Assembly: GCF_900113375.1 (NCBI RefSeq)
Contig: NZ_FOPC01000003.1
Coordinates: 186,001-250,000 of the forward strand
DNA length: 64,000 nucleotides
Origin: Algoriphagus hitonicola
GTDB lineage: Bacteria > Bacteroidota > Bacteroidia > Cytophagales > Cyclobacteriaceae
Reading direction: 5' to 3'
A model generated the notes under the pieces. It did not search any database and was not told the origin of the DNA. It saw only the letters and a list, made by a program, of their open reading frames with translations. The position numbers and the translations under genes were made by a program. Shown piece after piece: positions 43,184 to 51,937 of this stretch. How positions within the stretch are numbered: the stretch's first letter is position 1; each line of letters opens with the position of its first letter.

Positions 43184-44590
43184 TTATCTATAGAAATATA
43201 TATTATCTACAAAAATGTCGGAGATGGTGCCATCTGAGATGAAAAAGATCAAGTCGACATCATTAGTGGCTCCCAGACCTGCAAAATCACTCAGTGGAAT
43301 ATCATAGCTGACCCATTCTTCGGTAACTAAGGGTTGATAAGTAGTCAAATCAACCGTTCCTGAGGTCTCACCTGGACCATTGTTATTGATGATTTGAAGT
43401 CGGAGGAAATCTCCCGGATCGATATTTTCTCTTACATTGATATCGACATGGATATGAGTCATTTCGGAAGCATCCACGTCCGGGGAATTAAACATATTCA
43501 CACTCACAAAATTCAGGTCAGTATAGCTAATGATATTCTCACCAGCGATGTCGATTGCACCTCCTTGGGTGGTTGCAAATTGAAAGAAGCCATTGTAATC
43601 GTCCACCTGTACATTTTGATAAGCATCACTGAAAATGGACACCACATCTTCGGGAGCCAAATCGGGTGGAGTAGGGGCGGACAAAAACGGCCCCTCGGAG
43701 ACAATATTCAAGGATCCCACTGCATCAATTTCATTTTCACCAGAACCTATACTGGCAGATATTCTTGAGTTTCCTGAACTCAAAACCGATACTTCGCCGA
43801 GTTCATTTACTGTGGCCACACTTGGGTCAGATGAATTAAAATTGAAAAAGGAGGGAGATGCTTGCACCCGAACATCAAAGCCGTCCACATTGAGCAAAAC
43901 TCCTGTACCTGTCACGGGAAGGGTAACTCCATTAAAAGAATTGATAGACTGATCTTCCCCATTATTGACCAGCGGTTGCGGTTGGGCAACCGAGGACAGG
44001 TTTTCAAACTTCAATTCATCAATCCAAAAGGAAAAGCCCACTTCTTCACCTTCGGGACCAATACCTCCCGCAGCAAATTGAAACACTCCTCTCACTTCCA
44101 ATAATTTGGATGGATCTGGAATGGGAATTACATATTTCTGCCAATTGGTGGTAAAGTTTACATTGGTCCTAAAAGCCCGATAAGTATCACCCAGAAAATC
44201 CTGACCAAAGCCAATTTCGGATATCGTAGCTGCTTGACTTGCCTTCGCATAGAAGGAAAGCACATTGAAATCCTGTAAATCTCTCCCAGCACCATCAATT
44301 CTGAAAATTGCACCTGCAAAATTCCCAGCGGGATCATTCGCATCCGGTACATCAATTCTAATGGAGGCGTTTCCTCGATAGCTTTCATTGTCATCTACTG
44401 AGAATACATCCGGTTTTGCCGTTTGATAGGGGAAATAGAAGTCACTTCCCATTCCCACAAAATCATCCGTAAAAATATCAGCTGCTGTGCTGAACCTTGC
44501 TCTTGGAAGATCTTCAAACTCTTCCCTCAAACATCCTACTAAACTAAAAATCAATAGGATACCAAATATGTTAATTGTTGTCTTTTTCAT
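43184..44590 (-). CDS. surface glycan-binding lipoprotein with Ig-like domain
   Basis: 468 residues with the start at the ATG at 44590, which gives a clean signal (MKKTTINIFGILLIFSLVGC, lipobox C20). The longer frame to 44662 would overlap the upstream gene. Domains in order: a beta-sandwich module (about 35-205, WIDELKFENLS at its end), a bacterial Ig-like (BIG2-type) domain (about 215-310, FNFNSSDPSVATVNELGEVS), and a second beta-sandwich module to the end (FVDNIYFYR). Two carbohydrate-binding-type modules flanking an Ig domain, no catalytic residues. Likely a surface binder for beta-glucan. Confidence 0.78.
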   Translation of the reverse strand: MKKTTINIFGILLIFSLVGCLREEFEDLPRARFSTAADIFTDDFVGMGSDFYFPYQTAKPDVFSVDDNESYRGNASIRIDVPDANDPAGNFAGAIFRIDGAGRDLQDFNVLSFYAKASQAATISEIGFGQDFLGDTYRAFRTNVNFTTNWQKYVIPIPDPSKLLEVRGVFQFAAGGIGPEGEEVGFSFWIDELKFENLSSVAQPQPLVNNGEDQSINSFNGVTLPVTGTGVLLNVDGFDVRVQASPSFFNFNSSDPSVATVNELGEVSVLSSGNSRISASIGSGENEIDAVGSLNIVSEGPFLSAPTPPDLAPEDVVSIFSDAYQNVQVDDYNGFFQFATTQGGAIDIAGENIISYTDLNFVSVNMFNSPDVDASEMTHIHVDINVRENIDPGDFLRLQIINNNGPGETSGTVDLTTYQPLVTEEWVSYDIPLSDFAGLGATNDVDLIFFISDGTISDIFVDNIYFYR

Positions 44591-44619
44591 GGCTATGCTG
44601 TTCGGCTTTGCGACTTTCA

Positions 44620-47600
44620 TTATTTCCCGATGTAGATATGAACATAGGTTCTCAATTCCCACTCATTTCCATTGGGAAAACCAACTGCAGTAGGGTCAGG
44701 TATAATATTTCCACTGACATCGACCGTTTGTGCTGGATTGTATCGTGGAGAATATTGATCTAATGATCGCCAAGTAAATCGGACACCCATCGTGGTATTG
44801 GGAAGCATGTACCACTCTTGCTTACCCACAGAAGTAGAGATGTCTGCCATCACCTGAACGGGGAATGTCAGGTTAAAATCTCGGTGAAAATCAAATGGAC
44901 CCCAATCATTAAACTTTAAGAAGGAGGAAAACTTTAAATCTTTGTAAAGAATTCTGACATCGCCCCCGATCCGTTCAATGCTTCTAGGATCAGGCCCATT
45001 TGCCTGGCCGTTTCCTCCGTATAGATTGGCGATTATCCCAAATCTTGAATTTACTTTGGACACGATCCGGGTGTTGATTTCCCACAAATCCAAAGCTGGT
45101 GGTGCTCCATTTGCCGCTACCGGAACACGACCTGTTCCTGGAAAAATAATGGCTGCATCCATGGTAGTGGGTAAGTGTCTGTACACAAAACCCAAACTAG
45201 CCGCAAAAGGAGCATCTTCTTGCATGTCATTGTCCCATTCGTACATCCATGTTCCTGGTGTGGGATCAAAGGTTAGGAGCAGTTCACCTGCCACCGTTTC
45301 TCTATTTGACCGTACGACGAAGGGATCTTCCAAAATATTTCTTGGTCGGGCAGGACCTCCGATATCACCTGGAATAGGATCCACCAGTGGTTTTTGCCAC
45401 ATAAAATTAGGAGCTATCTGAAAATTGCCCATCGTGTAGGTAAATCCGGTAAGCACATTGTTTTTGTTTCCGCTACCGGCATCTTTTAGAGACCATCCGG
45501 TGAAAGTTCTGGTATAGTCTCCGCCGCCATTGGCTACTAGGCCCTGAGAGGCAGCCTGACCATACCAGTTGATTTTACCTTTGGTAAACGAAAATTTGAC
45601 TTTACCTCCCCATAAATCACTAGGTCTGATTCGATCTGTGAAGGTTTCAAAATTTCCATTTTCATTACGAAGGATCTGAAATTCCCTTCCTACTAGGGGT
45701 TGTCCACCCCAAATACCACCAAGCTCGACTTTGAAGTTTTCAGAAAATATGGTTTCTGTCGCCAAAGTCAACCTTCGAGTTCGCGGCTGCGGAATGGCAA
45801 TCGAACTGATCGCTACTCCCGGATCATCAAGGTCCTCATGAAAAATACCAGATAAAGCAATATTCCCCAGTTGTTTTCTATATTTCACTAATACAGAGGG
45901 GTTGGCTCCCCACCATAGTTCTCTACCAAAAGCTACCTTTAGGCCGTCCAACAGTTTTTTTCCAGAAAGCTCCAATCCTGATGGCGCCAAGGCATTGTAA
46001 ATATCAATATTTGGCCCATAGTTAGCTTCTGGATAAAGTCCGAAAAAATCACCTTCATAGCCCCAATGATAATGGCCGGTTCGGTAAAAACCATTCAGAT
46101 CAAAAAGCTCATGATTCCAGGTATAATCTGCTTGATAGACCGCCAAACGACCCAATGCATCGGCAACCTGAGTACCTGATTGGGTTTGAATGGTAACGGG
46201 TCTGCCTCGAGTTTCATAGAAAATCTCATCAATGGGGTTCAGTGCCACATTTCCAAGGACGTTGAAGGATACATTTGCGCGGACATTACTGGAGGGATTA
46301 GCTTTAACTCCCACAAAAAATGACTGCAAATGATCAAATCCTTGCTGATTGGGAAAAGTAATCTGATCCGGGTCGGGACTTTCTGGAGTAGTGGTTAATT
46401 TTCCACCGGTATTGAAGGTAGATAATTCAGCTCTAAACTCACTGACTGATAAAAGTTTAGCCTGTTCACCTTGCAAAGCAGCTTTGTCCCCTCGAGCCGT
46501 CAAAACGTACTCAATCAAATCTATAGAGGAAAAGTGATTAGTTAAAGACTGAAGATTCATATTACCAGAATATGGATCAAACTGATGTGCTTTTTGCAAG
46601 GCATAATAAGCAGCACGCGGATAAAGCGTATAAAGTCCCCGAGGAGTAGTTTGGCCTTTGGCAGCTATTCCAAACCATTCCTCATTCATATTATTTTCGC
46701 CTTCTACAAAGTCATGGGAATATCCTCCATTGGACCAGGAAGCTTCGGTATTATGAATGTTTAATTCTATCGTCTGACCGGTTTTCCACCAGCCATCGCT
46801 AAACTGAAAAGTATAACCTCCCAAGGAATTACCAGCCTTTCCCAGTCCAGCAGCATTTTCATAGATCTCTTTCCAATTATTGACCATGTAAAAAGCCTGA
46901 GATTCCTGATCTTCTGCATTTTCCTTTGCATTAAAGGCGTCAGCTCCAAACTCTGTAAAAAGTATCGGCTTGTTTAATTCGTTCTTAACCCGATCAAATG
47001 CATCACCAAATGAAGCCCCTCGATACATATTGGTACCGAAAATATCTATGTCCTTACATTCTTCTTTGATAATCTCCAAAAACAGCAAGTCTCCGTTGCA
47101 AATGGCTATGGGCACATTTTGATCAATTTCCTTCATGGCCAAGGTCGCCTCATTAAACAATTTGTACATAGATACCGCCCTGATCGTAGATTCTCTATCT
47201 TCTATCGGGATGTCTTCCGTCTCTGCGCCTCCCCAAAACAATCCATAGTTATTTTCATTGCCAAGAAGATAGAGTAGGAGACCGGGTGTACCTTGATATT
47301 GCCGGACCATGTCTGTTACTTCTTTCAACAAAAGCGCCTTGACTCTGGGGTCAGAATACTCCGTGTTTTCCATCCAGCCTCCGTCCAGTGTCAGGCCATA
47401 CCTGCCAAAAGAGTGATTGAGCATAGTATAAATCCCGTATTTCTCATAGATATAAGTAATCCATTTGGCAGGAATACCGGTATAAATTCGTACAGAATTA
47501 ACTCCCATGTTTCGGAGAAGAGACATTTCCGTGTCAAGCGCAGCCATTATTATGTCATCCGGCTGTCGCCAAAGACTATAATTAAAATTGGTGCCCACGG

Positions 47601-47760
47601 GAAAATAATCCCAATTCATGCCGTTGACCATAAAGTCCTTTCCATCCACTTGAAGCCTCATTCCGCTTTCATCTTCATGGATGGTTACTTGGGAGCTTTG
47701 TGCATCTATTGACTTGATCGCAACTAAGAAAACAAGCGCTGTTAGGTAGAAGTATTTCAT
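44620..47760 (-). CDS. clan GH-A hydrolase fused to a C-terminal outer-membrane beta-barrel
   Basis: 1046 residues from the ATG at 47760 (signal peptide MKYFYLTALVFLVAIKSIDA); a longer frame to 47850 adds 30 residues lacking a signal. Residues about 22-440 form a TIM-barrel hydrolase of clan GH-A (GH2/GH5-like): RNMGVNSVRIYTG, the acid/base E169 in LLGNENNYG and nucleophile E270 in LFTEFGAD. From about 500 to the end the sequence has alternating hydrophobic/polar strands, aromatic girdles and tight polar turns (SFFVGVKANPSSNVRANVSF, KVKFSFTKGKINWYGQAAS, LRTYVHIYIGK), as in a 16- or so stranded outer-membrane protein. It is not a TonB-dependent receptor: no plug domain or TonB box is visible. 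Likely a hydrolase tethered to a porin. Confidence 0.8.
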   Translation of the reverse strand: MKYFYLTALVFLVAIKSIDAQSSQVTIHEDESGMRLQVDGKDFMVNGMNWDYFPVGTNFNYSLWRQPDDIIMAALDTEMSLLRNMGVNSVRIYTGIPAKWITYIYEKYGIYTMLNHSFGRYGLTLDGGWMENTEYSDPRVKALLLKEVTDMVRQYQGTPGLLLYLLGNENNYGLFWGGAETEDIPIEDRESTIRAVSMYKLFNEATLAMKEIDQNVPIAICNGDLLFLEIIKEECKDIDIFGTNMYRGASFGDAFDRVKNELNKPILFTEFGADAFNAKENAEDQESQAFYMVNNWKEIYENAAGLGKAGNSLGGYTFQFSDGWWKTGQTIELNIHNTEASWSNGGYSHDFVEGENNMNEEWFGIAAKGQTTPRGLYTLYPRAAYYALQKAHQFDPYSGNMNLQSLTNHFSSIDLIEYVLTARGDKAALQGEQAKLLSVSEFRAELSTFNTGGKLTTTPESPDPDQITFPNQQGFDHLQSFFVGVKANPSSNVRANVSFNVLGNVALNPIDEIFYETRGRPVTIQTQSGTQVADALGRLAVYQADYTWNHELFDLNGFYRTGHYHWGYEGDFFGLYPEANYGPNIDIYNALAPSGLELSGKKLLDGLKVAFGRELWWGANPSVLVKYRKQLGNIALSGIFHEDLDDPGVAISSIAIPQPRTRRLTLATETIFSENFKVELGGIWGGQPLVGREFQILRNENGNFETFTDRIRPSDLWGGKVKFSFTKGKINWYGQAASQGLVANGGGDYTRTFTGWSLKDAGSGNKNNVLTGFTYTMGNFQIAPNFMWQKPLVDPIPGDIGGPARPRNILEDPFVVRSNRETVAGELLLTFDPTPGTWMYEWDNDMQEDAPFAASLGFVYRHLPTTMDAAIIFPGTGRVPVAANGAPPALDLWEINTRIVSKVNSRFGIIANLYGGNGQANGPDPRSIERIGGDVRILYKDLKFSSFLKFNDWGPFDFHRDFNLTFPVQVMADISTSVGKQEWYMLPNTTMGVRFTWRSLDQYSPRYNPAQTVDVSGNIIPDPTAVGFPNGNEWELRTYVHIYIGK

Positions 47761-48151
47761 AACAGTTTTATTATAAAAGTATTTTTTGTTAAAATTTTTG
47801 AAAGACCCTGTCAAACAAAAATCGATGTAACTTACTCTTGATTGTTTCAAAATACCTCATTTTACACTACATCAATTCTTTCTTTTGATTACTACAAAAC
47901 CTCAAAATCTGCCTGCGTAATCGGTATTTTCATTTCATTTGATCCCTTAACTTCGAAATAAGGCCGAAAACGAATGTTTTTCAGTTGTAGCCTTTGTTGA
48001 GTTTGAAATTGGCTTGATTGTCCCCAATTCAGTTGATTTATTTTGTTACATAATTTATATTATGTTAAGTAAATATTTTTAAACCTGATATTTTCCAGAT
48101 TATATTTATCTTCCAACCTGAAAAATCAATCGCCGAAACCCACCCTCTCGA
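47761..48151. other. 391-base divergent promoter region
   Basis: Lies between the first gene of the beta-glucan locus (minus strand) and the DASS symporter gene (plus strand), so it should hold both promoters. Very A/T-rich. An inverted repeat at 48048-48065 is listed separately. I did not find a clear TAnnTTTG element on either strand. No ORF with features of a gene. Confidence 0.5.
48048..48065. promoter_or_regulatory. inverted repeat ACATAAT-TTAT-ATTATGT, candidate operator
   Basis: 7-base perfect arms with a 4-base spacer, about 86 bases upstream of the DASS gene start. It could be a dimer-binding site for a regulator of the symporter. No T-run, so not a terminator. Confidence 0.35.
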
Positions 48152-49618
48152 ATGAAGATCAGCTTATCGACTTTGGGACTTTATCTTGGTCCTGTTAGTT
48201 TCCTTTTAATTCTCTTTTTGGCAGAAACTCCCGATTTAAGCTCCGAAGGATTAGCCATGCTGGGATTGGCTGTTTGGATGGCGATCTGGTGGATTACTGA
48301 AGCACTACCCATTGCAGCTACGGCATTCCTTCCGTTAATTTTTATGCCTACGTTTGGAATTTTACCGATTGCTGACACTTCGGCAAATTACATGCACCCT
48401 ACAGTCATGCTCTATATGGGTGGTTTTCTGATGGCTACAGGAATCGAAAAATGGAACCTGCACCGTAGAATCGCGTTATCGATCATCAATTTGATCGGAA
48501 CGGATCTAAGGACGATCGTTCTGGGTTTTATTCTAGCTACGGGATTTCTATCGATGTGGATTTCAAACTCAGCCACTGCCCTAATGATGCTGCCTATCGG
48601 TTTGGCAGTGGTCAAACAGTTTCAGGATCAGATTCAAAATAATGAACCCCTTTCACTGAATCTTGGCAAAAACATCATGCTCGGAATTGCATACGGTGCT
48701 TCTATTGGTGGAATCGCCACACTAATCGGGACTCCTACCAATACGATTCTTGTCGCTGTTATTGATGAACTGTACGACTACACCATCGGCTTCAACGAGT
48801 GGTTCTTCTTTGGACTTCCCCTATCGCTTTTTCTTCTTATGGTAACCTGGTATTATTTAATTCAATATGCCAATCCCCTTCCCAAAAAATTTAAACTCGC
48901 CAATGCCAATACCATCGTCAGGGATCAATTGACTTCACTCGGACGGATGACTTTTGAAGAAAAATCCGTTTTAATTGTATTTGGATTAGTCTGTTTTTCT
49001 TGGATTTTTAGACAGTATCTACTTGAACCCTTGATCCCAGCCATCAATGATACCATTATTGTATTGACTGGTGTGGTGGTCCTTTTTGTCCTCCCCGATT
49101 CAACTAAAACTAAAAGAATTCTGGATTGGAAAACAGCCGAAAATATTCCCTGGGGCATCTTGATTCTATTTGGTGGTGGATTAGCTTTGGCCGAAGGCTT
49201 TCAAGCCACAGGATTAGCCGAGTGGATCGGGCAGAAATTTACCCTAATTGAAGGAGTTGGATTTTTTGTTTTGCTTTTGGTCATCGTGGCCTCCGTCAAT
49301 TTTCTTACCGAAATCACCTCCAATGTCGCCACTGCATCCATGCTTTTGCCGATTTTGGCGTCTGTTGCCTTAAAATTAGACCTTCACCCATTTGGGTTGA
49401 TGATCGGTGCCACCCTAGCGGCAAGCTGTGCATTTATGTTGCCGGTAGCCACTCCGCCCAATGCCGTGGTATTTGGTTCTGGTTTTCTGAAAATGAAAGA
49501 CATGGTCAAAGCCGGCTTTTGGCTGAATATCCTGTCGATCCTACTGGTTACCTTGATGGTTTATTTTATCCTTCCTTGGCTATGGAATATTGATTTATTG
49601 GGATTTCCCTTTGATTAA
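48152..49618 (+). CDS. DASS-family (SLC13) sodium:dicarboxylate symporter
   Basis: 488 residues with about 11-12 membrane helices. Signature segments are ALPIAATAFLPLIFMP, GFLMATGIEKWNLHRRIAL, the first substrate-binding loop ATLIGTPTNTILV and the second PVATPPNAVVFGSG (the pair of S/T-N-T type loops that hold Na and the carboxylate). It imports dicarboxylates, citrate-like acids or sulfate with Na. It is followed by a LytS/LytTR pair on the same strand, which may control it. An ATG at 48152 gives a normal membrane start. Confidence 0.92.
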   Translation: MKISLSTLGLYLGPVSFLLILFLAETPDLSSEGLAMLGLAVWMAIWWITEALPIAATAFLPLIFMPTFGILPIADTSANYMHPTVMLYMGGFLMATGIEKWNLHRRIALSIINLIGTDLRTIVLGFILATGFLSMWISNSATALMMLPIGLAVVKQFQDQIQNNEPLSLNLGKNIMLGIAYGASIGGIATLIGTPTNTILVAVIDELYDYTIGFNEWFFFGLPLSLFLLMVTWYYLIQYANPLPKKFKLANANTIVRDQLTSLGRMTFEEKSVLIVFGLVCFSWIFRQYLLEPLIPAINDTIIVLTGVVVLFVLPDSTKTKRILDWKTAENIPWGILILFGGGLALAEGFQATGLAEWIGQKFTLIEGVGFFVLLLVIVASVNFLTEITSNVATASMLLPILASVALKLDLHPFGLMIGATLAASCAFMLPVATPPNAVVFGSGFLKMKDMVKAGFWLNILSILLVTLMVYFILPWLWNIDLLGFPFD

Positions 49619-49741
49619 TCCACTCCATTCAGGATAATTTTGAAATCTATCCCCAATATCCCCCTTTTCGTCACATAGATTTGAATGGCTTTTCGGCAAG
49701 GATTAAGCTTGTACCAGAATTATTCAAAAAATAAAAAAGCC

Positions 49742-49819
49742 ATGGAAACGAAACGAGTATTTTATGCATTGATTTTGGTCGCAATGCTATATAATCTCTT
49801 TTTAATTCTTTGCTCTTAA
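49742..49819 (+). CDS. possible 25-residue membrane peptide
   Basis: ATG at 49742 opens a 25-codon frame, METKR then VFYALILVAMLYNLFLILCS, a single hydrophobic helix after a charged start, stop TAA at 49817. It lies 24 bases upstream of the histidine kinase gene, on the same strand. The upstream run of A and G (AAAAAAGCC) is a weak ribosome-binding site. It could be a small membrane protein, a leader peptide for the kinase operon, or chance. Confidence 0.35.
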   Translation: METKRVFYALILVAMLYNLFLILCS

Positions 49820-49843
49820 TCCAAAAACCCCATCCAAGCCCTT

Positions 49844-51265
49844 ATGAAATCCAAAAGTCTTGATTTTCGACAAATCGAATGGTGGATCGTCACCACGGCA
49901 ACCCTTATCGCTTTCCTGTTTATTCTTTTTGGGTATCGCCCTAAATTTTACAATGACAATGCACAGGTCATTTTTAAGTTTGTCAGTCGACTGGTGATTT
50001 TGGGGACACTTTATGCTGGATTTCATCTCATCCACATGGTTCTGATTCCTAAATTCATACGGGAAATGCGAAAGTGGCCCTCCATGATCTGGATATTTTT
50101 GACAGGATTGGTTGCCTTTGGCATTAGTGCGCTTTTTGGCTTCAATGGGGAGTTAATCAAAAATCCTTTTCCTACTTTTTTTCTGGGAATTATTGTTCTT
50201 TATGCCTGTTACCAAATTGGCGCACACCTACTCAGTCAGGCCTTGACCCCTCCCAAACTTCGCGATTTCCAATTTTATAATTATTCTCGTCTCCTCTTAA
50301 GTTACCTCTTCACCTTATTTTTCCTGATTCAATTAGATCCGATTTCCAGCCCCGGGCCTTCCATCATTTTTGGAATTTTCTTACCTGGAATCTTTATTTC
50401 TAGCCTTTACAATTACTTTTTGGTTTACGGGAAAAGAAAAAAAGGCAAAATTGCACAGGCCCGTTTGTTCAACTGGGGTTTGGTAGCTTTAATTCTACTA
50501 ATATTTCTCATCTTCTCTGTGGAGGAAAATCAAGAGGAAATTTTCTTCGTAGGCGGCCTAGGTGTGGTTGCTTTTATTCAGCTGATTTTCTTCCCTTTAA
50601 CTTCTTTAATTTTTAAAAAACTTGAAGTATATATGGGTCAGATCACAGAACTCACCTATCAAGTTGATCAGGGTCAGGCTAATATGGAATTTCTTCGTTC
50701 GCAGATCAATCCTCACTTTTTGTTCAATGCACTGAATACGCTCTATGCCAGTTCACTGATGGAAAAGGCCGAAAAAACCTCTGATGGGATTCAGAAACTG
50801 GGCGATATGATGCGCTTTATGCTTCATGAAAATCAACTGCCGAGAATTCCTATATCCCGGGAAATCGACTACCTCCGAAACTACATCGATCTTCAGTTGC
50901 TTCGATTCGGCAATCAAGCCAATTTGGACCTGGACTTCCAAATCAATGCTTCGGAATGCAAAGGGGAAATCGCCCCGATGCTCATCATTCCGTTTGTGGA
51001 GAATGCCTTTAAACATGGGATATCCACCAAAGAAAAATCATGGATACGCTTGAATTTGAGATGTATTTCGGGTTCGCTACACCTGGACCTAGTCAACAGT
51101 GTGCATCCGGTCAAATCCAAGGAAAACTCACGCGAAAGCTCTGGAATCGGACTTGACAATCTAAAAAAACGGCTAAATTTAGTCTATCCCAATCGTCATC
51201 AATTGAATATCGTAAGCAATGATTCGGATTTCTTTGTCCATTTTTCGGTTCAAATTCACCACTAA
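49844..51265 (+). CDS. LytS-like membrane histidine kinase
   Basis: 473 residues. Residues 12-255 form about seven membrane helices with no separate sensor domain. The His_kinase domain (PF06580 type) follows, with phosphoacceptor H291 in QINPHFLFNALN, and an HATPase domain with the N box PFVENAFKHG (about 385-394) and GIGLDNLKKRL. Such kinases act with LytTR response regulators. The TAA stop is followed directly by the ATG of the regulator at 51266, so translation is coupled. Target not known; DASS symporter upstream is a candidate. Confidence 0.92.
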   Translation: MKSKSLDFRQIEWWIVTTATLIAFLFILFGYRPKFYNDNAQVIFKFVSRLVILGTLYAGFHLIHMVLIPKFIREMRKWPSMIWIFLTGLVAFGISALFGFNGELIKNPFPTFFLGIIVLYACYQIGAHLLSQALTPPKLRDFQFYNYSRLLLSYLFTLFFLIQLDPISSPGPSIIFGIFLPGIFISSLYNYFLVYGKRKKGKIAQARLFNWGLVALILLIFLIFSVEENQEEIFFVGGLGVVAFIQLIFFPLTSLIFKKLEVYMGQITELTYQVDQGQANMEFLRSQINPHFLFNALNTLYASSLMEKAEKTSDGIQKLGDMMRFMLHENQLPRIPISREIDYLRNYIDLQLLRFGNQANLDLDFQINASECKGEIAPMLIIPFVENAFKHGISTKEKSWIRLNLRCISGSLHLDLVNSVHPVKSKENSRESSGIGLDNLKKRLNLVYPNRHQLNIVSNDSDFFVHFSVQIHH

Positions 51266-51937
51266 ATGATCAAATCAATCGCCATTGACGATGAAACCTA
51301 TGCGCTGGAGGTGATCAAATCTCTTGCTGAGCGGGTTCCTTTTATAGAAATCGAGTCCACATTTACTAATGCCATTGAGGGGTTGGAGTATGTGAAAAAC
51401 AATCCCGTCCAACTGGTTTTTTTAGACATCAATATGCCGGATATTTCGGGCATTGATGTGGCAACTTTACTTCCAAAAGATGTCTTGATTGTCTTTACGA
51501 CAGCCTATTCAGAATTTGCCGTTCAGGGATTTGAATTGGATGCATTGGACTATTTGCTTAAACCTTTTAGTTTAAGCCGCTTTCTCAAAGCTTGCCAAAA
51601 AGCCCAGGAATGGATCGATCTCAATCCAGCTTCAGACAGTCGATATACCTTTGTGAAGACGGCCGAAGGGCAAATCAGAATTGATTTTGATGAGTTACAT
51701 TTTTGCGAGGCGCAGGGGAATTATGTAACCTTCCAATCCAAAAGCCAAAAAGCCGTTAGCCGAATGACGCTGACAGAAGTAGAAACCATCCTGCCCGCAT
51801 ATTTTATCCGATCGCACCGCTCCTATTTGGTCAATAAACATCTTGTCCAAAAAATTGAGCGACATCAGGTTTGGGTTGGGTCACACAAAGTCCCCGTCAG
51901 TGGATCCTATTACCAAGATCTGGTAGATAAAGTCTAG
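51266..51937 (+). CDS. LytTR response regulator
   Basis: 223 residues. Receiver domain (1-115): acidic D8/D9, phosphoacceptor D54 in LVFLDINMPD, T79 (FTTAYS), and K98 in LLKPFSL. The LytTR DNA-binding domain (about 130-223) has the FCEAQGNYVTF segment, RSHRSYLVNKH and a C-terminal VPVSGSYYQDL strand. Binds DNA as a dimer when phosphorylated by the kinase encoded immediately upstream. Ends convergently with the AraC gene, overlapping it by 4 bases. Confidence 0.93.
   Translation: MIKSIAIDDETYALEVIKSLAERVPFIEIESTFTNAIEGLEYVKNNPVQLVFLDINMPDISGIDVATLLPKDVLIVFTTAYSEFAVQGFELDALDYLLKPFSLSRFLKACQKAQEWIDLNPASDSRYTFVKTAEGQIRIDFDELHFCEAQGNYVTFQSKSQKAVSRMTLTEVETILPAYFIRSHRSYLVNKHLVQKIERHQVWVGSHKVPVSGSYYQDLVDKV

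Noticed and set aside
44591..44662. Longer N-terminus for the glycan-binding lipoprotein
   Set aside because: It would overlap the upstream gene and spoil the lipoprotein signal that begins at 44590.
29860..47760. SusC/SusD pair in the beta-glucan locus
   Set aside because: None of the nine proteins has a TonB plug or box, a CarboxypepD-like domain, or SusD TPR-like helices.
47761..47850. Longer N-terminus for the hydrolase-barrel fusion
   Set aside because: 30 extra residues without signal; the ATG at 47760 begins a typical signal peptide.
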